Shown one piece after another: positions 45,901 through 56,700 of a DNA stretch of 64,000 nucleotides. The DNA lies in contig NC_087082.1 in the NCBI RefSeq assembly GCF_026151205.1, positions 2,136,001 through 2,200,000 of the forward strand. Reading direction: 5' to 3'. The position numbers and the translations under genes were made by a program. The notes under the pieces are model-generated. The model searched no databases and had not been told where the DNA came from. It saw only the letters and a list, made by a program, of their open reading frames with translations. The DNA comes from Bolinopsis microptera (lineage: Eukaryota > Ctenophora > Tentaculata > Lobata > Bolinopsidae). Each line of letters opens with the position of its first letter. Position 1 is the first letter of the stretch.

Positions 45901-48900
45901 CCTGCTGCTCATTTACTTTTGACTCAACAACATCAAATTGCAGCATTTACGACCACTTTCCCCTTCATAATTCATCATCTCAAGGAAATCATTCATCTTT
46001 TGATGTTCAAGGAAACATTGAATGCTTGATGAATTTTGAGGAAAGTCCATCGGTGCCATGCAGGACAATCAAAAGCGCAACAACAACAAATAAGGATTCA
46101 AAGGGAGTTTTGATGAAGAACGTGAACAGTAGACTGTGCTTGGGGTTTGGGAAATTGATGGAGTTGAACTGGAAAGATTGCACATCAGCTATCCCATGGC
46201 TATTTGAGAAAAGACTAAATGAAAATGGGAATAAGACCAGATTTAAAATTTACCAAGCAAATTCTCTCAACAACTGTTTAGAAGCGGACGTAACACACCA
46301 TTCCAGCAGCAAAGTGGCTTCTTTAGCTCTCTGCCAAGAAGATAATGTGAATCAGCTCTTTGAAATCATCAGAGGAACAATATTCCAGTTATCTAGCGTG
46401 TTAGATCCCATTGATTCAGAAAACAACAACAATTGCTTCTTCTCGATAACAAGTCTGGATAGGTACGTCTACCCTGGGACCTCAAATATCCGCTTAAGCA
46501 ACCTGAGACTTCTGTTCCCTGAGGAGCACCTTGCCTTGTGTCGAAGAAATAAGTTCAAGGTTGCTAATGGAAACGTTGAAGGTAGACTACCACTATACTT
46601 ACCGGGCAGCAACATCTCAGTCAAATGCAAACCAGGGTACGGCTTCAAAGAGTTTTACTTCCAATCTACTTTGAATATCACGTGTCAAAATGAAAAGACA
46701 CATGGTTTGAAGTGTGTTGAACGCGATGCAAAGCCAGGAGAGGCGAGTCCGTTGAAAACGATATTGGTTTGTGGTAACGTCGGTCAAGCTGTGATTATCA
46801 TGCTCTTGCTTGTCTTGGTTATTGTGTTGGCGAAAAAGATAAGTGCATTGAAGGCTGGCCACAGCTCTGATGTGGAAATGAAAAGACAAAATATGAACAC
46901 TTAATAAAGTCCTTGCTGAACAATTAATCTATTATAGAAACGTTATAAATTTCCACCTGGAATATGGAATCTGGACATTTAGCCCCACAAACATTCTACA
47001 CACAAGAATTTAAAGAATGCTCTGAGCCCAGTGTTATGAGCTACATAGGGGGGGGTCCACGTTAAAAAAAGTTAAAAAAGTTAAACTAATTAATGTTAAA
47101 TTTCAAAATTCAGGCTTAGAAAGTTTAACTTTTTTAACATAAATTCAAATTTGGGTTGACATTGCAATGGAGTGAATATTCTAGACTAGTTTACTTTTAG
47201 GTCATGCGTTGGTATTTTTGTTCATTAGTCATTACATGTAGGAATATAGGAATGCCCATGACAAGAGTAAAACAGTCATATAACATAGGTACAACCGATA
47301 AATATTTGATACATTTGATCATTACAATAATAAATTATAATTCATAGAAATATAAACAGCTGATTCATAAATAATTTCAAAAAAACAACAGATTCCATTC
47401 ACAGTGTCAACACTGAAAATAGGGCTATGATAATCTATATCATTAAATCTAGTGTTACTAATCGTAATGAATTAATAACTGAATAAAATTCTAATGATGT
47501 TTCATAAAAGTTATCGCTTAAACAAAGAGTCACTGTGTCACGATATTATATTACAAAATTTAAAATAGTGTCTAATGATATTTCATAAAAGTTATCGCTC
47601 AAACAATGAGTCAATTTGTCACGATATTATATTACAAAGTTAAAAAGAGTCACGTCTAATGATGTTTCAATGTAAAAGTTATCGCTCAAACAATTTGTCA
47701 ATATAATAATAAATAATAATAAAATTTGGTAGCTTAAACACAAACTCTAAGCCCAGTGGATAAACCACAAAACTTATGCTCTATTGTGTGAAACAAAGAT
47801 ACTAGATCAAGATAACTATCAAGGAGTGTATGCATAGGACATAAAAAGTTTTGGAACGAAGATGACATGCTTATGAAGCGAGCTAACAGTCTAATTGCTA
47901 ATAAGTTCAAAAATATCATGACATTAGGTTGCATCCTAAACAGTTTAAGCAAATAACATAAAGTTAAATTGTCAATTAATCGCTCATGCCATAACTTTTC
48001 TTAAACAGGTGAGTTTTTAATAATGTTTTGAACAGATCAACATCAGAACAAGTCTTAATTTCAATTGGTAGTTGGTTCCAGATTTTCGGAGCAACAGTCT
48101 GAAACGCTCTTGGGTGCGATCTTGTAGATCCGACAGGTAGGTGTAAGGAGGAAGTTCTTCTGCTACTCGAACTAACAAATGTTACTAGATCACACAGATA
48201 TGCAGGAGCAACACCATTGACTGCTTTGAAAATCAGTAAACATAACTTAAACTCAATCCTTTCCTTCACCTTGAGCCAATGAAGGGATTTGAGCTTCTCG
48301 TCGACTGAGTCTCTCTTCTTTAATCCAAAAACCAGACGCCATGCTCGGTTCTGAATGTTCTGCAGCTGCGTAATTGAGGCTTGACTACAACCATAGTAAA
48401 GCGCATTGCAGTAGTCAAGCGATGAGATTACAATTGCTTGAGTCAGTGTTCCCATCTGTTTGGTTGTGAGGAATGTTTTCATCTTAGCAAGGTCTCTTAG
48501 TTTCAGAAAACACGATGTTTTAAGTTGCTTGATTTGCTCACCAAAGTTTAGTTGAGAGTCGAGACGAAATAATATATTATATTACAAAATTAAAAAACAG
48601 TGTCAATGAAGTAAAAATTTTACAGGTGTTACTGTAATAACGTAAATAAAAGAACTTGAGGTTCTAATTTGAAGTTATATCATTTAACCTGAACATAAAA
48701 GTCTATCATTAAAATAATTTTCACTATAGTGCAGCCGAGTCCTTATCGTCGTTCATATATTTTAGAACTTCACTTGTAATACGATTAACATCATACGGTT
48801 GAGGAATCTTCATTATATCACGACATACATCATTATTCAGTAATGAAAATATATGTTCCTCAATAATCTCTTCCTCGGACATTCCTGATGTCCCAAGACT

Positions 48901-51900
48901 AGGGAGGCTACCTCTTATGGCCAAACAACTGGCTAAAAAAAGCACAAATCCTTCAGTACTGATCCTGAGATCGCTGAACTGTCACTTGAACGCAAGCAGC
49001 TGATGATTGCGAATATGCAGAACAAATTCCCGACCAACAGGAAGCATGTCAAGACCAACATCAACCAGCTGAGACGTAAGATTACAAAGAGACTCAGAGA
49101 TTTCAACAACCGCAGTGCTGACACACTCGTCGAAGAGGTAAACAACACAGACGACGCCCGGAGATACTTTGGAGCCTCTAAGATACTCGCCAAAGGATAT
49201 GTTAGACCAGCTCTAACCGTCCACAACCCTGCTGGGAATATCGCAGGTACTAATGAGGAGAAAGCGAGGATTATTAAGGAGTACTTTGAAGCTGAGTTCA
49301 ACGACGCTGATGAGCCTACCCTTCCTGCCTTCCTTGACCCCCCATCTAGCCTTAACAGTCCCATCACCGTTGCAGAGATAGAGAGAGCCATCAGTAAACT
49401 CAAGTCTGGTAAAGCAGTGGGTATTGATAAAGTTCCTGGCGAGGTCATGAAAGCCCTGAACAACCCTCTCCTTCATGAAGAGCTGGCTAATGTGTTCAAC
49501 GAGTCTTTCAAGAAAAACATTCACATTGAAGCAATAGGAGCAGGCATCCTCACACCACTGGCTAAGCCTGGTAAAACTCGTGGCCCAATTAAGTCGATAC
49601 GACCATTGCAATTGACCCTGCTGAATGTTTCTAGAAAGATCCTGTCACTGATAGTGCTAAACAGAATAGAGAGAGCTGTGGACAACTTCACCGGACCGTT
49701 CCAAGCTGCCTACAAAGCTGGCAGGAGCTGTGCCGACCTAGTTTGGGCACAGAGCATGCTCATATCTGTAGTAATGAAGAAGGAGTTTGAATGGAACAAA
49801 GTGAGTATCGACATGTCAGCTGCCTTCAATACCATCCGCAGAGGTACAACAATCAGACTACTAGAAGCTGCAGGATGCTCCAGAGACGACCTGAGGCTTG
49901 TACAATACCTCATGGCTAACACCACTCTAGTAGTCAGAGTGTGTTCTACTGACTCAGAGATGTTCTCTTTCAACATAGGAGCCTCCCAAGGAGACAGCAC
50001 AGCTGGTAAATTGTTTACCCTCAATCTAGCTGGAGCTGTAGTGTACATAAGAGCAGTCCTCCCCTCAAGACCCAACCCTCCGATAGCCGATAACCACATG
50101 CCTCTTGAGTCCGGCTATTCAGACGATTTAGAGGAGATTGGTGAAGATATGGAGGAGTTACAGGATATCTTTCAGATCTCCAATAATATTCTCAGTGAAT
50201 GGAGTCTCTTTGTCAATGACACAAAGACAAAGTTTACCAGAGTGTATTTAGAAGAAGTTGGTGCCTGTGACGAGTGGGATAATAGGATAATGAACTAAGA
50301 GGAAAAGAGGAGTGGAGAAACGAGACGCTTCTTGGTACTAAGCTTGGATCAGAGCAGGATGTTACTAATAGAATAAATAAAGCTAACTCTGCCTTCTGGT
50401 CATTTGACAAGCTGTGGTGCCAGGGATCAGAGAGGAGTCAGATAACTGAGAAGAGAAAGATCAAACTCTACGACTCACTAGTAGTATCAGTGCTCCTGTA
50501 CAACTGCTGCTGCTGGGCCGTACCTCAGCATGTTCTAGAGTCTGTAGATGTTCTTCAGAGGAAGCACCTCAAGCGCATCCTACACATATATTGGCCTAGC
50601 TCAATATCTAACAAGGCCCTCTACGCTCGTACCCAGACCAGGCCCCTTTCCGAGAGAGTGGAAAAGGCACGGTGGACAATGCTAGGTCATGTTCTACGCA
50701 GTGACAACGACACACCTGCCTACCAGTCTCTGTTATTTGCTACACTAGGATGTCAAACACTAAAGGGACGAGTGGGTAGACACAGGACTAACTTGTATGA
50801 TATTATTGTGAAAAAGGACCTATTTAAGAGACAAATTTATTTAAAAAATGAAGATGATTTTACCAACTTAGTGAACTTAGCAAGAGATAGAGTAGGATGG
50901 AGGAGTTTATTTACTTTGAGACATATTGAACGAATGAGTCTTCGTAAGCGTAAATAGGCCAGCACTTTGCTGAGTCTCTTTAGGTGCTCTTTTGTTTATA
51001 GATGTTATTATATTATATAACTGGCTAAATGGCTCTTTAGATTATGAGAGCATCTATGTTTTGAAACAGAACTTCGATCTGGTTGTTTCACTTTCACACA
51101 CCCCAATAGGTTCTTTACCTGCTTTAAGACTTCAGGGACTTCATTTTCAATATCTTCCGCGCTATCAATTACATTTAGATATTTCTTTGAATCCTGATTA
51201 TTTTTTATTTCATTCAACGATCTATGCACAAGTTCCTCATCGTCACAACTTTTCAAATTGCTTGGACCTAGTGATCTAGTTAACTCTAGCATTACCGCAA
51301 TGTGGGAAATAAAGGCAAAAGAATACTTCCCTGTCTCATTTGCATGGACATAATTAGTAGACAGCTTTCCTTGTATTTTTGGAATAGATTGAATAGTTTC
51401 CGATGACAAGATTGGTTTCACTCTAGCTATTGGGCATGGCTGATGCACAGTATTCTGCACCACATCATCTGTACTCTTTGTTCCATTCTGACATTCCGGG
51501 GTAGGTAAAATACTCATCATCCGACGACGTCTTTTCTTAGATTTTAGTCTTAATACCCGCTCCATGGATCGCACAATTGATAACGTAGGACACCTGGATT
51601 TTTTTCCTCCGAAAATATTGTATATATTCTGTAGGCAAGCTTCCTCTAAAAAACACCCAAGTCTGAATAAAACCCGTTGAATTGCTTTGGCCTTGATAAT
51701 CTGGCCAGGAACCATGTCGTTACACTTCCACAATTCAATTTCAAAATTCGTCCTGACCGTGCATCTATCTTTAATCGTAATTTCGGCATCGAGCGCCTTT
51801 CTTCCGGATTTCTCCTTACAAAGTTTGTTTTTCGGCGTGGAAGTGCCATCTTCTGTGGCGAATCTTGTAGATGGTTGGTTTAAAACAGTCTCTTTCTTCG

Positions 51901-53736
51901 CAATCACAGGCTTATCACCTTTTCCATCGTGTACTGGCAGTCTAATTGTACTCAGAGAACTTGTTGGAGGAGTATTTCTAGAGTTCAATTTGTCCCGATT
52001 TCCCTGCTGATTCTCATTCTTGATTGCAGTTCCACCTTCAATGAGTCGTGTAGACAACTTGTTAAGTGCTGTTTCCTTCTTTGAATTTAACACTTTCTTG
52101 CTGCTGTTTATCTTATCAACATCAATTGGTCGTCCAATTGTGAATTTAGAATTGTCTACTGTGGGAGTTCTCGTGGTTAAATTATCAGTGTTAGCCCGCA
52201 AATGCTCCTTCTTCTTCAGACCCGTCGATGAAGATTTATCCATAATCGTCAATTTGCTTTGCACCGTCGGTTTCTTAATCTTTGGAATCCTAAAAGTAGG
52301 GACAACTCTCCTCTTGAATGAGTTGCTTGTTATTATCGCAGTAGTGATAACATCAGCAGATGATTCGTCTTCAGAATCATATTGAGTTCTAGGTTTTGAT
52401 GAATCAGCAGCCCTTTTTGAAGTGTTGACAACAACTGATACGTCCTCAGTAGATGGTTCGGGTACAGGGATTACAGCTGGAGGAAGCTCCGGAGTATCAA
52501 TACCTGATGATGTGTCCTCAGTAGATGGTTCGGGTACAGGGATTACAGCTACAGGAACCCTTCAAGCGAATGAGCGACTCTCCTGATGCCTTCGCTAAAT
52601 TGCAACGTAAACATCTGTCGTATGTGAGACTTTCCATAACCCTTCCGCACTTACACCGCCAAGCCATATTCTTTTTTCGTATTATATGAATGATTATATT
52701 AGTAAATTATACAATTATGTGTATATATATATATATAGATACAAGGTGTTTTTTTTGTAGAGTTATCAAATCAGTTACAACTACAGAAAACAATTGCAAG
52801 AGCGAGGTACTACTAGTACTAAAGGTCAACACTCATAATTGAGTTTAATTTGGGTAATTATGTTAAAATTTGAACCGATTAGTCAGCCAAAATCTGATTT
52901 TTAATTTATGTTAAAAAAGTTAAAAAAGTTAAAGTAATTAATGTTAAATTCCAAAATCTCGATCTTAGAATTTAACTTTTTTAACGTGGACCCCCCCCTA
53001 CATAGGCAATAGGGATCGTTCACATATTATGTAATCACTTTTTGAACAATTTGTTACCCCCCTCCCCCCCTCCGTAATCACTTTTACACATTGCTATTGT
53101 GTCAAAATTACACTAGCGTAATCATTTTGAAACCCCCTCCCCCCTCGTCTGATTACGTAATATGTGAACGACCCCATATATAGCAGCAATAGGCTGTATT
53201 ATCGTAGTTTTTACGCTTTTTACTTCATTGCCAACAGACATGCTATTACGAAACAATACATATTAAATAGATCGATTTACGTCTGAAGCGGTTTAATTTT
53301 AACATTTAAAAGTTGTAACGACTTCTTTAAACAGCTTATTATTTTGGTTGCGATTTTTGTTTTAAAATGTTGCAGTTAAGGCTACGTTTTTTATTGGATG
53401 AGTTTCATAGTTTCAAATAAATTCTCATACGAAGAAAATACTGAGAAAAGTATGACCACTTAAAACAGTATATTATATTTATATCAACAATGGTTAACTC
53501 GGAATGTACCTGCGATAGAGTCCGAGACAGTGATTTGAATACTGAGAGTGCTGAGCTCGTACTCTTGTAGGGACACTGTTATTGAGATCTGGTCCTGTAG
53601 GATACAGGGTTACAGGAACAACCACTCAACCAGTCAACTAGTGAGACTGGTATTATTTAACAGTATATTTCATATCGATCATGTTTGCAAAGGATCTATA
53701 TTAATAATCCCAATAAATGTGTGGGTATGTGTGTAT

Positions 53737-53769
<33 letters not shown>

Positions 53770-56700
53770 AATGACTACCAATGGAGACTTTTGGGGACTA
53801 ATGGGGACTAAAAATCGTGGGGACTAGAGGTCAACTCGTTGACGTAATTCACCATTTGTCCCCATAAGTCCCCAGAATTTTTGACAGTTATTTATGGTTT
53901 TCAAGTTAGTTTAATAACCTGAGGTACTCTAACAGCCCTCAAGTAGCTCCCAAGAAGTCAGGAATGTCCAGTGACCATTTATAAATATTCTAGACTTCAG
54001 TCTTGAGAAGTTTACGATCTGGTCTAGAGAAGCCAGATTTTTTGAAATCTAAATGGGGACTAATGGAGACTAATGGGGACTAAAAATCATGGGGAATTGA
54101 CGTAATTCCCCAAGTCCCCAAAAGTAGTCATTACCCCCCCCCCCCCCCCCCCGTGTGTATATGTGTACGTGTGTAATTTCCGAACGGCTTAATCAAGAAA
54201 ACAGTAAGAGTTATTGAACTGGTTTTTTCGGTACAGTTTCGACAACAGTCTGACGAAGCCAAAAAGCAAATTTAAAAAAATCAGCCTTTTGTAAGTGGTT
54301 AAATTAATGGTTTTGTACTCCAAATGTGATACTAAAGTGTCTCACTTTTTCTCCCTTTCTCACACTCTCTCACCATTTACAGGGGGTTACACAGTACACT
54401 AGTATTTTGTCACCAAGTTGAGATTTATATTATTTAACTTACACTAGCGAGCTGATCGTCCTTGAGGAAATTTCCGAGACTCTTCTTGAACTTCTCGAGA
54501 TAAAAGCCAGCAGGGGGCCTGAATCTCACTTCAGCTCCTGAAAACGCAGTTAATTAATGAGCGACTGGTACCGGCCACCCACGACAATATCAACTTGAGT
54601 TTAAAGTTTTATCACACATCTCGAACAGTATTGAAGATATAGAAGGCTTTTTGCATCGTAATTGTCTTATTTAGCTTTGTCAGTTATTCCAGGCGGTAGT
54701 CCAAAGAAAACAAAGCCATGCTATACCCATGCATGCGCGCGCGCAGCGCGCATCGATACTAGCGCCAAGTTCGATTTAACGATACAGGTGCAAGTTGCTA
54801 GTAATAAGCAAAATTGGGCCTTCAGAATGTGACGAAGGAACAATGAACATGGTCTTACCAGCTGCGAGTCTAATAACTCATTATCTATTTATTGAAATGA
54901 CATTGCCTCCACACTCAAAATATTTAGATACATTGATGTTAAACTTAAATTTGATCCTTCGAACAGCTGTTGAGCAATGAAACGCAAACATAATCTTAGC
55001 AAAATGAATATATTTCTTTTATCTTCAGCATTTAATCAGTCACATAATCTCAAATTATTTGTTATATAGTAGTGTTGAAAGTATTAAATGTATTAAATGA
55101 TGTTAAACTAGTTGACTAGTGATAGAAACGTGTGTATTGTTTTAACATTATCTTCTTCAATTAATTACACAAGGGTGAAAGTGTCCCTGAAATGACTTCT
55201 TACCGCAATAGTGGCAGCACATCCCTTTTGATTTTATTGGCTTGACACAGTCTCGTCGCGGGCACTCCGACGAACAATCCAACTGAAATAAAGTTCGACA
55301 TAACATCCCTCCAGAATTTAGCCCTGAGGCGGGAAACATGTCCTGTAATGTAGTGTAAAATGTAAGTCTGAGGCAATCAAGTTACACGCCAGCTCAGAAT
55401 TAAATTACAACTTTTAACAAGGTACAACTCTATTATTATAGGGACTGTTATAACGGTTTATATATACAGCGTGTTATATCGGTTTAAAACCACTCTGGGT
55501 TTTAACAGTAAATACACGACTGGGTAGACAATTTCCCACAAACTCTGTCGCAAACAGTCTTATCTGCACAACAGGAGTCAGCTGAATACCGCCGAATCAG
55601 CTAAATGGGAGTTCACAGCTAAGAAATAGTGTGATGGATAGTGATACCCACCCTCACTGACTGGAGTTCACAGCTAAGAAATAGTGTGATGGATAGTGAT
55701 ACCCACCCTCACTGACTGGAGTTCACAGCTAAGAAATAGTGTGATGGATAGTGATACCCACCCTCACTGACAGGAGTTCACAGCTAAGAAATAGTGTGAT
55801 GGATAGTGATACCCACCCTCACAGACTGGAGTTCACAGCTAAGAAATAGTGTGCCGGATAGTGATACCCACCCTCACTGACTGGAGTTCACAGCTAAGAA
55901 ATAGTGTGATGGATAGTGATACCCACCCTCACTGACTGGAGTTCACAGCTAAGAAATAGTGTGAGGGATAGTGATACCCAGCCTCACAGACTGGAGTTCA
56001 CAGCTAAGAAATAGTGTGCCGGATAGTGATACCCACCCTCACTGACAGGAGTTCACAGCTAAGAAATAGTGTGATGGATAGTGATACCCACCCTCACAGA
56101 CTGGAGTTCACAGCTAAGAAATAGTGTGATGGATAGTGATACCCACCCTCACTGACAGGAGTTCACAGCTAAGAAATAGTGTGAGGGATAGTGATACCCA
56201 CCCTCACAGACTGGAGTTCACAGCTAAGAAATAGTGTGCCAGATAGTGATACCCACCCTCCCAGACTGGAGTTCACAGCTAAGAAATAGTGTGATGGATA
56301 GTGATACCCACCCTCACTGACAGGAGTTCACAGCTAAGAAATAGTGTGATGGATAGTGATACCCACCCTCACTGACAGGAGTTCACAGCTAAGAAATAGT
56401 GTGATGGATAGTGATACCCACCCTCACTGACTGGAGTTCACAGCTAAGAAATAGTGTGAGGGATAGTGATACCCAGCCTCACAGACTGGAGTTCACAGCT
56501 AAGAAATAGTGTGCCGGATAGTGATACCCACCCTCCCAGACTGGAGTTCACAGCTAAGAAATAGTGTGATGGATAGTGATACCCACCCTCACAGACTGGA
56601 GTTCACAGCTAAGAAATAGTGTGATGGATAGTGATACCCACCCTCACTGACAGGAGTTCACAGCTAAGAAATAGTGTGATGGATAGTGATACCCACCCTC

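Larger units (their letters stand above)
48724..52560 (-). pseudogene. Unknown protein of element M, interrupted by a LINE
   Basis: The frame is open from about 52,560 to 51,019 on the minus strand and continues after the LINE from 48,937 to TAA at 48,724, because both sides meet at the same codon within the AACTGGCTAAA duplication. No ATG opens it: an upstream TGA lies just before 52,560, so the true start is an exon boundary or a later Met such as the one near 52,241. The N-terminus has two copies of a 20-residue VIPVPEPSTED repeat and is Ser/Thr/Lys-rich and low-complexity. The C-terminal third (around KYSFAFISHIAVMLELTRSL) looks more globular and helical. I do not recognise a family and see no transposase motif. 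About 590 codons in total if continuous. It is disrupted here, so non-functional in this copy. Confidence 0.6.
47050..52997. mobile_element. Large TIR element M (5.9 kb) with 9-bp TSD, hosting two LINE insertions
   Basis: The termini GGGGGGTCCACGTTAAAAAA (left) and its inverse at the right are followed by GTTAAA/ATTAATGTTAAATT blocks, about 110 bp in all. CTACATAGG flanks both sides (47,041-47,049 and 52,998-53,006). Inside are a three-copy tandem repeat of about 82 bp (about 47,495-47,700), a 5'-truncated LINE on the minus strand (about 47,705-48,570), a second LINE on the plus strand (48,938-51,018) and a long minus-strand open frame of unknown function. Without the LINEs it would be roughly 3 kb. 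Confidence 0.78.
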
